In this document: piece after piece, positions 34,666 through 41,666 of the stretch | Numbering within the stretch: the stretch's first letter is position 1 | Layout of the letters: the number at the start of each line of letters is the position of its first letter | From: MED-G17 sp963991985 | GTDB taxonomy: Bacteria; Bacteroidota; Bacteroidia; NS11-12g; UBA9320 | Length of the DNA stretch: 43,986 nt | Assembly: GCA_963991985.1 (NCBI GenBank) | Contig: CAXDRX010000011.1 | Coordinates: 1-43,986, forward strand | Reading direction: 5' to 3' | Made by a program: the position numbers and the translations under genes | The notes under the pieces: model-generated | Databases searched by the model: none | What the model saw: only the letters and a program-made list of their open reading frames with translations | Told to the model about the DNA's origin: nothing

Positions 34666-35934
34666 TTGATTAGGAGAGTACTTCAATATTTCTTGTTGCC
34701 TTTGAGCTTTTATACCTATTTCAAAAAAATAAGTGTAGAAGGCAAAAAAAACTACAATACCAAAGGGGCCACCCTTTTGGCTGTAAACCACCCTAATTCT
34801 TTCATTGATCCATTGCTTGTTGGAAGTATACTTTTTGGGAGTCTACATTATCTGGCTGCTGCAGAATACATGGGTAAGGGATTTAAAAAATGGTTTATGC
34901 AAAATATTTTTCACATGGTTCCAGTATACAGACCTGGTGTGTACGACACCGTAAAAGGGAATCAAAATATGTTCAAAGCTTGCCATAAATTAATGTCCAA
35001 TGGAAAAACACTCCTTGTTCATCCTGAAGGAGTGAGTGTGAAACAATTAAAAATTCAGCCTTGCAAAACGGGTTTGGCGAGGATAGCTTTGGGGACGAAG
35101 GAAGCATACCCAAAACTTCCCTTGAAAATCATTCCCATTGGGCTCAATTTTACCGATCATCACCGACCCTTGGGAGATGTCCATATAAAAGTAAATTCCG
35201 CATTTTATGTTGATTCATATGAGAACACAACCAATGGAGTTAAAATGTTGACCAATAGAATCGAGGAGGAAATGAAAAAAACTGTTCTTCACATTGAGGA
35301 AGAAAAATCTGAAGATATATTTTGGCAAATGCATCGCTTGATTCCGAAATGGCGCTTTTTTGAAAATGATCAAGAAACATTCTCTTTTCAGAAAAATGCT
35401 TCAAAAAAATTGAATCATTTATTTGAAGAACAGAATATCTATTTTGAAAAAATATTGGAGAAGGCCGATTATTTTGAAAAACAAATCAACTTGATAGGAA
35501 TTAAGCAAGTTCCTGTTTTTAAACACAGTTTTAAAAAGTGGCGATTCTTTCACCTTCTTTTCTTTGTCCTTCTGTCTCCAATATTTCTACTAGGAATGGT
35601 ATTTCATTTTTTTCCTTTGGTTTCCATTCATCCCATCAGAAAAAAGATAAAAACAAAACCAAGTTTCAAGGGCTCCATGATTTTGGCTTTGGGTATGTTT
35701 TTAACTTTGATTTGGTATGTTCTTGCGGGATTTTTTTTGGCCAATTTTGGAATTATTTTTTTACTGTTTTTACCCCTAATGCTTTTTGTAGGAAGAATCA
35801 GCACTTTATATTTTACAAAATGGACATTATTTATTGAACGATGGAAAATTACCCAATGGTTCAAAAAACACAAATCATTCGAGAGAGAATTGAGCGATTG
35901 GCAAGAACAAACGATCTTATTTTTTACCAAATGA
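34666..35934 (+). CDS. 1-acyl-sn-glycerol-3-phosphate acyltransferase-like protein (PlsC family)
   Basis: A 422-residue membrane protein with an N-terminal PlsC domain. Motif I is AVNHPNSFIDPLLVG (NHxxxxD), motif III is LVHPEGVS, and motif IV probably lies near IIPIGLNF. After about residue 280 a C-terminal extension carries two to three hydrophobic helices (FFHLLFFVLLSPIFLLGMVF, LALGMFLTLIWYVLAGFFL, IIFLLFLPLMLF), making it longer than the classical ~240-residue PlsC. It likely acylates a lysophospholipid-type acceptor. The start is TTG 34666. Its 3' end overlaps the convergent dehydrogenase gene by 18 bases. Confidence 0.85.
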   Translation: MIRRVLQYFLLPLSFYTYFKKISVEGKKNYNTKGATLLAVNHPNSFIDPLLVGSILFGSLHYLAAAEYMGKGFKKWFMQNIFHMVPVYRPGVYDTVKGNQNMFKACHKLMSNGKTLLVHPEGVSVKQLKIQPCKTGLARIALGTKEAYPKLPLKIIPIGLNFTDHHRPLGDVHIKVNSAFYVDSYENTTNGVKMLTNRIEEEMKKTVLHIEEEKSEDIFWQMHRLIPKWRFFENDQETFSFQKNASKKLNHLFEEQNIYFEKILEKADYFEKQINLIGIKQVPVFKHSFKKWRFFHLLFFVLLSPIFLLGMVFHFFPLVSIHPIRKKIKTKPSFKGSMILALGMFLTLIWYVLAGFFLANFGIIFLLFLPLMLFVGRISTLYFTKWTLFIERWKITQWFKKHKSFERELSDWQEQTILFFTK

Positions 35935-36810
35935 ATTGGAGACAATCAATTCTTTAAGACCACTTTTGTACTGATAAAAACCTTCTCCTGACTTTACACC
36001 CAGTTTTTTGGCCTCGACCATATTAACCAACAGTGGACATGGGGCATATTTGGGATTTCCAAAACCCTTATAAAGCACATTTAAGATTGCCAAACAAACA
36101 TCCAAACCAATAAAGTCGGCCAATTGCAATGGCCCCATTGGATGAGCCATTCCCAATTTCATGACAACATCTATTTCTTCTACATTGCCGACACCCTCGA
36201 AAAGAGTGTAAATCGCTTCATTTATCATTGGCATAAGAATTCTATTTGCTATAAAGCCTGGATAATCATTGGCCATTGCAGGGGTTTTCCCAATTTCTTT
36301 GGAAAGATTTAAAATGACTTCCGTCACTTTGGGATCGGTTTGAAATCCATTGATCACTTCAACAAGTTTCATAACTGGAACAGGATTCATGAAGTGCATT
36401 CCTATTACTTTTTTTGGCCTTTTGGTTTTGGATGCCAATTGGGTAATTGAAATGGAGGAGGTATTGGAAGCCAATATCGCTTTGGAAGGAGAAAACTCAT
36501 CTATTTGGGCAAAAATCAATTCCTTTAATGGTTGGTCCTCCGTTGCAGCCTCAATAACTAGATCTGCCTCTTTAACTCCTAATTCGATGCTCGTAAATGT
36601 TTGAATATTGGACAGAATGCTCTTCTTTTCTGTACTAGAAATTTTTTCCTTGGCAATTTGCCTATCTAAGTTTTTGGAAATGGTTGCAAGACCCTTTTCT
36701 AAAGATTTTTCATTGATATCAACTAGAGAAACTTTGAAATTATTTTGCGCAAATACATGGGCGATACCATTGCCCATAGCTCCAGAACCAATCACACTAA
36801 TGTTTTGCAT
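35917..36810 (-). CDS. 3-hydroxyacyl-CoA (3-hydroxybutyryl-CoA) dehydrogenase
   Basis: NAD(P)-dependent dehydrogenase of 297 residues, a single-domain-pair enzyme without hydratase domain. The Rossmann motif is VIGSGAMGNGIAHVFAQN, followed by VSLVDINEKSL. Catalytic and dimer blocks are LASNTSSISITQLA, GMHFMNPVPVMKLVEVI, ANRILMPMINEAI and GMAHPMGPLQLADFIGLD. ATG 36810 is preferred; a TTG nine codons upstream only adds a non-conserved leader. It serves short-chain acyl-CoA metabolism; the direction (oxidation or butyryl/polyhydroxybutyrate synthesis) cannot be told. Confidence 0.93.
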   Translation of the reverse strand: MQNISVIGSGAMGNGIAHVFAQNNFKVSLVDINEKSLEKGLATISKNLDRQIAKEKISSTEKKSILSNIQTFTSIELGVKEADLVIEAATEDQPLKELIFAQIDEFSPSKAILASNTSSISITQLASKTKRPKKVIGMHFMNPVPVMKLVEVINGFQTDPKVTEVILNLSKEIGKTPAMANDYPGFIANRILMPMINEAIYTLFEGVGNVEEIDVVMKLGMAHPMGPLQLADFIGLDVCLAILNVLYKGFGNPKYAPCPLLVNMVEAKKLGVKSGEGFYQYKSGLKELIVSNSFGKK

Positions 36811-36833
36811 ACTGCAAATATCTACTTTAACCT

Positions 36834-37526
36834 TCAAATGGCATTGTTCATGCCAATGTAGCGCAAAAACTCTAGACGAGTTGCTTCGTTTTGAAATTGA
36901 CCTGATATGGCCGCAGTTACCGTACTGCTATTTACATCTTTTATTCCCCGTGAACTTACACACATATGTTTGGCATCAATAACAACAGCAACATTTTCTG
37001 TTTTCAAAACTTGCTTGAGTTCCTCTGCAATTTGCCTAGTTAGCCTTTCCTGCACTTGGGGACGCTTGCAGTAATAATCAACTATCCTATTTATCTTGGA
37101 CAAACCAATAACCTTTCCATTGGCAATGTAGGCAACATGCGCTTTGCCATATATTGGAACAAGATGGTGTTCGCATTGAGAACTCACATTGATGTCTCGT
37201 TCAACCAGCATTTGGTTGTATCCAAATTTATTTTCAAAAAGAGAAACCTGCGGTTTGTTTTTGGGATTGAGCCCTGAAAAAATTTCCTTTACATACATCT
37301 TGGCAACCCTGTGAGGAGTTCTGCTCAAACTATCATCATTTAAATCCATTCCCAAAATGGTTAAAATTTCTTTTACATGATGTTCAATTTTTTTCACTTT
37401 ATCGTCATCCGAATATTGAAATGCATCTTCTCTAAGGGGTGTTTCCAAAGACGTAGCAATGTGCCCCTCATCGTGAAGAAAGTCATCATTCTCCACTATA
37501 TTCAACAAAGTTTCTTTCTGTTTCAT
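36834..37526 (-). CDS. folE: GTP cyclohydrolase I
   Basis: Converts GTP to dihydroneopterin triphosphate, the first step of folate, tetrahydrobiopterin and (via QueD) deazapurine synthesis. The 230-residue protein has the zinc/active site SSQCEHHLVPIYGKAHVAYI, GLSKINRIVDYYCKRPQVQERL, MCVSSRGIKDVNS, and TPHRVAKMYVKEIFSGL near residue 65. The N-terminal ~35 residues are not conserved. ATG 37526 makes its 5' end overlap the upstream PTPS gene by 41 bases; in-frame TTG/GTG codons a few residues later would shorten that overlap. Confidence 0.95.
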   Translation of the reverse strand: MKQKETLLNIVENDDFLHDEGHIATSLETPLREDAFQYSDDDKVKKIEHHVKEILTILGMDLNDDSLSRTPHRVAKMYVKEIFSGLNPKNKPQVSLFENKFGYNQMLVERDINVSSQCEHHLVPIYGKAHVAYIANGKVIGLSKINRIVDYYCKRPQVQERLTRQIAEELKQVLKTENVAVVIDAKHMCVSSRGIKDVNSSTVTAAISGQFQNEATRLEFLRYIGMNNAI

Positions 37527-37896
37527 AAAGTACTATTTTTAGTTTTAATTCGGATTTTAAACGTGCTTTGATTTTGTGATAAATCACGAAAGCTATATTT
37601 TCTGCTGTGGGATTTAATGATTCAAATTCCTTGGTATCAAGATTGAGGTTTTTGTGGTCGAATGGGATTTCCACTTCTTCTTTGATGATTTTGCTTAATT
37701 CTTTCATGTCCATCAAATATCCTGAGGTTTTGTCAACTGTTCCATTGACCTTTACCACCAATTCGTAATTGTGTCCATGAAAGTTGGGATTGTTACAAAG
37801 ACCAAAGAACTTTTTGTTTGTCTCTTCATCCCATGCAGAGACATGCAGGCGATGAGCAGCATTGAAGTGTGCTTTTCTACAAACGGTAACTTGCAT
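37486..37896 (-). CDS. queD: 6-pyruvoyl-tetrahydropterin synthase/6-carboxytetrahydropterin synthase homologue
   Basis: A 136-residue PTPS/QueD-family enzyme acting on dihydroneopterin triphosphate, the product of the overlapping folE. Zinc ligands are in KAHFNAAHRLH and NFHGHNYELVV. The catalytic Cys is in GLCNNPNFHGH, the His/Asp region is FDHKNLN, and the substrate-binding ETERNFVEY lies near the C-terminus. ATG 37896 gives the expected N-terminus; five residues from an upstream start add nothing. Tetrahydrobiopterin-type and queuosine-type homologues cannot be separated safely, so the symbol is tentative. Confidence 0.88.
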   Translation of the reverse strand: MQVTVCRKAHFNAAHRLHVSAWDEETNKKFFGLCNNPNFHGHNYELVVKVNGTVDKTSGYLMDMKELSKIIKEEVEIPFDHKNLNLDTKEFESLNPTAENIAFVIYHKIKARLKSELKLKIVLYETERNFVEYSGE

Positions 37897-37946
37897 GTAT
37901 TTACCAAACAATCAAAAACTAAAAAGTTTTGCTTGTTCCTTTTTTT

Positions 37947-38109
37947 TGTTTAATCTATTTGACATTAGCCATAAACAAATTCTGTTGACCATAAACACAC
38001 TAATTTTACCACAAAACATTGATTATCAATGATATAAATAAAAAAAGTATTCTATTAAACAATTCATCATTTAACTTTTTGTTTAACTATCATAAAAAAA
38101 GGTTAAACA
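37947..38109. promoter_or_regulatory. Cluster of six TAAACA/TGTTTA hexamers upstream of the sigma factor
   Basis: TAAACA occurs on the plus strand at 37972-37977, 37992-37997, 38056-38061 and 38104-38109, and as TGTTTA at 37947-37952 and 38080-38085. The first two plus-strand copies lie in CCATAAACA repeats exactly 20 bases apart (37969, 37989), with a degenerate third copy CCACAAAACA at 38009, again 20 bases on. A 13-bp palindrome (ATTGAT-T-ATCAAT, 38018-38030) lies between. The spacer separates the divergent PTPS and sigma-factor genes. A multi-site operator is the simplest reading; the regulator is unknown. Confidence 0.5.
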
Positions 38110-38112
38110 AAA
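38077..38112. repeat. 11-bp perfect inverted repeat upstream of the sigma-factor promoter
   Basis: TTTTGTTTAAC (38077-38087) and GTTAAACAAAA (38102-38112) are exact reverse complements separated by 14 bases. They end 25 bases before the -7 box at 38138. The position and symmetry suit a dimeric regulator next to or over the -33 region. A terminator is less likely because no U-tract follows and the genes on both sides point away. Confidence 0.6.
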
Positions 38113-38137
38113 TGTAGGATAAATAATCATTAATATT

Positions 38138-38145
38138 TAGTTTTG
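38138..38145 (+). promoter_or_regulatory. -7 box of the ECF sigma factor gene
   Basis: TAGTTTTG matches TAnnTTTG exactly and ends 12 bases before ATG 38158. An in-frame TTG at 38143 lies inside the box, so the ATG must be the start. No TTG at -33 spacing is visible, which would suit an activated promoter or one recognised by an alternative sigma factor. Confidence 0.55.
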
Positions 38146-38157
38146 ACGCTCTTTGAT

Positions 38158-38688
38158 ATGACATCCATTGATTTTGACCAACAAGTACAGCAGCAGGAAA
38201 GACCACTAATGAATTATGCTCTTCAACTGACAAAAGACTTTGAAGATGCTAAGGATTTGGTACAAGAAACGATGCTGAAAGCTTTTACCTATAAAAGTAA
38301 GTTTAAAGAAGGTACTAATTTAAAAGGTTGGTTGTATACCATCATGAAAAATAGTTTCATCAACAATTATCGGAGAATTGTGAAGCGAAACACTTTCATA
38401 GACACAACCGACAGTACCTACCAAATGGATGTCGAGGGCTATTTCACTGAAAATAATGGTGCCAATAACTTCCTCAAAAGAGATATGGAATATGCTATTG
38501 AACAACTTCCAGAGGATTTACAAATCACCTTTAATTACAATCGACAAGGATTCAAATACCATGAAATAGCAGATATTTTGAATATCCCAATAGGAACCGT
38601 AAAAACAAGAATTTTTGTTGCAAAAAGAAAATTACGGAAACATCTTCGCTCCTATGCTCACGATTATGGGCTAACGGAAAAGAATTAA
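38158..38688 (+). CDS. RNA polymerase ECF-type sigma-70 factor
   Basis: A 176-residue sigma factor with regions 2 and 4 only. Region 2 spans about residues 15-80 (NYALQLTKDFEDAKDLVQET, FKEGTNLKGWLYTIMKNSFI). Region 4 ends the protein with the helix-turn-helix FKYHEIADILNIPIGTVKTR followed by IFVAKRKLRKHL. No anti-sigma factor gene adjoins it. Its stop overlaps the ATG of a lycopene cyclase gene (TAATG), so the two are translationally coupled. In many Bacteroidota a sigma factor of this type sits next to carotenoid genes, which suggests control of pigment synthesis; that regulation is inferred. Confidence 0.92.
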   Translation: MTSIDFDQQVQQQERPLMNYALQLTKDFEDAKDLVQETMLKAFTYKSKFKEGTNLKGWLYTIMKNSFINNYRRIVKRNTFIDTTDSTYQMDVEGYFTENNGANNFLKRDMEYAIEQLPEDLQITFNYNRQGFKYHEIADILNIPIGTVKTRIFVAKRKLRKHLRSYAHDYGLTEKN

Positions 38689-39380
38689 TGACTCGACTTG
38701 TATATTTTGGCTTACTTGCTTTTACCATATATTATCCATTGCGCAAATGGTTTGACCTTAGAGTGAATTTTCCAAAAAAGTGGCCTTACTTTGTTGAGTC
38801 GACAACAATTACGGCCATTGTTTTCATTCTTTGGGATATTTGGTTCACCAAAGCCGGTGTGTGGAATTTCAATCCAAAGTATTTTTTAGGTATCAGAATA
38901 TTCCAACTTCCCGTTGAGGAAGTCTTGTTCTTTTTTATAATTCCCTTCGCCTGTATTTTTATTTATGAGGTTTCTAAGCATTATTTCCCAAAAGGAATAG
39001 ACGTTAGACTTGTAAGGGGCTTACATTTTCTATTTCTCCTGATCAGTATTTATCATTCAATTTTTTATTGGGGCCGTCTGTACACCCTCGTAACTGCTCT
39101 GCTTCAGGCCTTTGTTTGCATTGTGGTCATCCTATTTTCCAAAAGAATTCATTTGACACATTTCTATTACGGATATTTTTTTAGCCTTATTCCTTTTTTC
39201 CTCGTGAATGGAGTGCTTACAAAGCTCCCTGTAGTTTGGTACAACAATGCTGAAAATATGCAAATTAGGATATTTAGCATACCTCTTGACGACGCCTTCT
39301 ATCTTTACAATTTGCTTTTGTTGAATATTTTCTTGTATGAACTTTTTAGGAAGTATGGGAACGTTTTGATCAAACGATAA
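38688..39380 (+). CDS. Lycopene cyclase, two-domain CrtYcd type
   Basis: A 230-residue integral membrane protein with about six to seven helices and two lycopene-cyclase domains. The first contains WNFNPKYFLGIRIFQLPVEE (P75-V-E-E78) and the second VVWYNNAENMQIRIFSIPLDD (P199-L-D-D202, split by the alignment). The P-x-E/D-E/D motifs are the signature of heterodimeric or fused CrtYc/CrtYd cyclases, which cyclise the ends of lycopene to beta-carotene or a monocyclic product. It is coupled to the sigma factor by TAATG, but crtI, crtB and crtZ are absent from this window. The 3' end overlaps the convergent unknown gene by 76 bases. Confidence 0.88.
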   Translation: MTRLVYFGLLAFTIYYPLRKWFDLRVNFPKKWPYFVESTTITAIVFILWDIWFTKAGVWNFNPKYFLGIRIFQLPVEEVLFFFIIPFACIFIYEVSKHYFPKGIDVRLVRGLHFLFLLISIYHSIFYWGRLYTLVTALLQAFVCIVVILFSKRIHLTHFYYGYFFSLIPFFLVNGVLTKLPVVWYNNAENMQIRIFSIPLDDAFYLYNLLLLNIFLYELFRKYGNVLIKR

Positions 39381-39877
39381 TCTTTTTTTTGTCCTATTTT
39401 TTTTCCAACAATGCCTTGAAAAAATGCAGCCACTGTGGCGTCAAATGTTTGGTAATAAATCGGGGAAGGATCAATGTAATTTAAATTTCCATCCCATTGA
39501 TTGTTGAAGTAAGAACCTTGGATTTTTATATTGGAAAAGTGGACTTCTTTTCTTTTGGCTGCAACAACTTCTTTCCCCTCTTTTTTCTCGTCTAAAAAAT
39601 AGAAAACCAACATCAAATGGATATTTCCTTGGTAAGAAAAGCCGTATATATCTTCCAAATCATAATATTTTTGGGTTTTAATGGAAGCTGGTAGAGGTGT
39701 AAGAACAATTCTCTGATGTTTTTCAACAATTCTCCGAATGGGTAAATTAAAGGTTCGATCATTAAGTTTTACAATTTTTTTTCTATTTTGATAAAGAATT
39801 CCGCTCTTTAAGCCTGCCAATTTCAGTGGCTTAATATATTCCAAACCATGGGCTACTTTTTGATACAGAGAAATCAA
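39305..39877 (-). CDS. Hypothetical protein downstream of purA
   Basis: A 190-residue protein that I do not recognise. It has no signal peptide, membrane helix or cofactor motif. The middle is strand-rich (RIVLTPLPASIKTQKYYDLE, IYGFSYQGNIHLMLVFYFLD), then a charged stretch (DEKKEGKEVVAAKRKEVHF) and a basic C-terminus (SSYKKIFNKSKL). The start is TTG at 39877, two bases after the purA stop, so it is presumably the last gene of the relA-fur-purA unit. Its last 25 codons overlap the convergent lycopene cyclase gene, a long antisense overlap. The coherent length and operon spacing support a real gene. Confidence 0.65.
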   Translation of the reverse strand: MISLYQKVAHGLEYIKPLKLAGLKSGILYQNRKKIVKLNDRTFNLPIRRIVEKHQRIVLTPLPASIKTQKYYDLEDIYGFSYQGNIHLMLVFYFLDEKKEGKEVVAAKRKEVHFSNIKIQGSYFNNQWDGNLNYIDPSPIYYQTFDATVAAFFQGIVGKKIGQKKDYRLIKTFPYFLKSSYKKIFNKSKL

Positions 39878-39879
39878 TC

Positions 39880-41145
39880 TTAAGGCTTCAAGATGGTTTG
39901 GCTTCTATCTGGACCTACCGATACCAGTTTTATTTCCGTTTCTGTGGCTCTTTCTAAAAAATCAATGTAATGAAGAAGGTTATCCGGCAATTGGTTAAAA
40001 CTGGATACATGGGTTATGTCTTCCTGCCAGCCTTCAAAAGAAGAGAATACAACCTTACTTGTTTCTAATGATGTGGAATGAAAATGCTCTACTACTTTGG
40101 GCCCTAAATCATAGGCTGTTCCTACTTGGAGTTCATCTATACCAGAGAGAACATCTGTTTTCATCATAAAAAGTTCATCTACGCCATTGATCATTACAGC
40201 GTATTTCAATGCTACAAGATCTAACCATCCGCACCTTCTGGGCCTTCCTGTAGTCGCTCCAAATTCATTTCCCGCACTTCGAAGTCGCTCACCCATATAA
40301 TTATTCAGTTCTGTTGGGAAAGGACCCGAACCAACTCTAGTACAATAGGCCTTAAAAATTCCTTTGACCTTATTGATTTGTTTTGGAGCAATACCTAAGC
40401 CGGTACAAACAGCACCTGAAATGGTATTGCTAGAGGTTACATAAGGGTAGGAACCAAAATCTATATCCAACAGTGTTCCCTGTGCACCTTCTGCCAAAAT
40501 ATTTTTGTTCTCCTTTATCGAATTGTGCAGAAGGTATTCGATATTGGCGAACTGATATTGTCTTAATTTTTCACAGGCGTCAAAAAATAAGTCCTCTTCT
40601 TTCTCCAAATCAAAATCTGAAAAATTATAATGCTCTAAAAGCGCCAAATGTCTATCAACCACTTGCCTGTATGTTTGTTTAAATTTGGGACTGAACAAGT
40701 GGTACATTTTCAAACCAGTTCTTCCTGTTTTATCCCGATAAGTGGGTCCAATTCCTCTTAGCGTGCTTCCAATTTTGCTTTCTCCTTTTGCATTTTCAGA
40801 AGCAGCATCCAGTAATTTGTGCGTTGGTAAAATTAGATTGGCACGATAGCTAAAAATAAGTTTATCTTTTACTTTTACCCCCGAATTTTCTGTTCTCTCT
40901 ATTTCTTCATGCAGTCGAATGGGGTCAACCACTACACCATTGCCAATAAGATTGAGACAGTTGTCCCTAAATATTCCCGAGGGAATTGTGTTTAAGACAT
41001 ATTTGTTTCCTTCAAAGGAAATGGTATGACCAGCATTGGGTCCCCCTTGAAAACGTGCGACAATGTCATAATTTGGGGTTAAGAAGTCTGCAATTTTTCC
41101 TTTTCCTTCATCACCCCATTGAAGTCCTAGTAGTACGTCAACCAT
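39880..41145 (-). CDS. purA: Adenylosuccinate synthase
   Basis: GTP-dependent conversion of IMP and aspartate to adenylosuccinate, the branch point to AMP. The 421-residue protein opens with LLGLQWGDEGKGKIADFL (GTP/phosphate loop). It contains FQGGPNAGHTISFEGNKYVL, GNGVVVDPIRLHEEIE, SYRANLILPTHKLLD, AEGAQGTLLDIDFGSYPYVT, GATTGRPRRCGWLDLVALKY and the C-terminal LVSVGPDRSQTI. It starts 2 bases after the fur stop and is followed by the unknown protein gene. Confidence 0.97.
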   Translation of the reverse strand: MVDVLLGLQWGDEGKGKIADFLTPNYDIVARFQGGPNAGHTISFEGNKYVLNTIPSGIFRDNCLNLIGNGVVVDPIRLHEEIERTENSGVKVKDKLIFSYRANLILPTHKLLDAASENAKGESKIGSTLRGIGPTYRDKTGRTGLKMYHLFSPKFKQTYRQVVDRHLALLEHYNFSDFDLEKEEDLFFDACEKLRQYQFANIEYLLHNSIKENKNILAEGAQGTLLDIDFGSYPYVTSSNTISGAVCTGLGIAPKQINKVKGIFKAYCTRVGSGPFPTELNNYMGERLRSAGNEFGATTGRPRRCGWLDLVALKYAVMINGVDELFMMKTDVLSGIDELQVGTAYDLGPKVVEHFHSTSLETSKVVFSSFEGWQEDITHVSSFNQLPDNLLHYIDFLERATETEIKLVSVGPDRSQTILKP

Positions 41146-41147
41146 AT

Positions 41148-41666
41148 TTAATCAATCATTACTTCGTTGTCACATACTTCACATAGACCATTTTTGTCTA
41201 CTTTCGGTTGTCCATATAGACTTAAGGAATGGCTCTTAACCTCATATTTCAGTAAATCTCCAACCATCGAGGAGGTTTGCTGTATTCTTGGGTCACAAAA
41301 TTCACTTACTTTTCCGCAAGCAGTGCATATAAGATGATCATGCTGCTTGTAGCCGTAGGCTTGCTCAAATTGGGCTACATTTTGCCCAAATTGGTGTTTT
41401 ATTACCAAATTACAGTCAAGTAAAAGATCAAGCGTATTGTAAACTGTTGCCCTGCTTACTTGATAGTTCCTATTTTTCATTTGAATATAAAGGGTATCGA
41501 CATCAAAATGGCTTTTCTTGGAATATATCTCATCAAGAATTGCATAGCGTTCAGGTGTTTTTCTTTGCCCCCTTTCTTCCAAATATTTTGTAAAAATTTC
41601 CTTTACTTTTTCTTTTATTTCTGCGTTCAAAACGGTGTTATTTATCGAAGGTACTATTTTCTTCAA
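41148..41666 (-). CDS. Fur-family transcriptional regulator
   Basis: A 172-residue Fur-superfamily repressor. The winged helix lies at about residues 30-95 (RKTPERYAILDEIYSKKSHF, VSRATVYNTLDLLLDCNLV). The metal-binding half has KQHDHLICTACGKVSEFCDP and NGLCEVCDNE, giving two structural zinc CxxC pairs. Whether it senses iron, peroxide (PerR-like) or zinc cannot be decided. From TTG 41666 the gene overlaps relA by 29 bases; TTG 41630, eight bases after the relA stop, is an alternative start. It lies between relA and purA. Confidence 0.9.
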   Translation of the reverse strand: MKKIVPSINNTVLNAEIKEKVKEIFTKYLEERGQRKTPERYAILDEIYSKKSHFDVDTLYIQMKNRNYQVSRATVYNTLDLLLDCNLVIKHQFGQNVAQFEQAYGYKQHDHLICTACGKVSEFCDPRIQQTSSMVGDLLKYEVKSHSLSLYGQPKVDKNGLCEVCDNEVMID

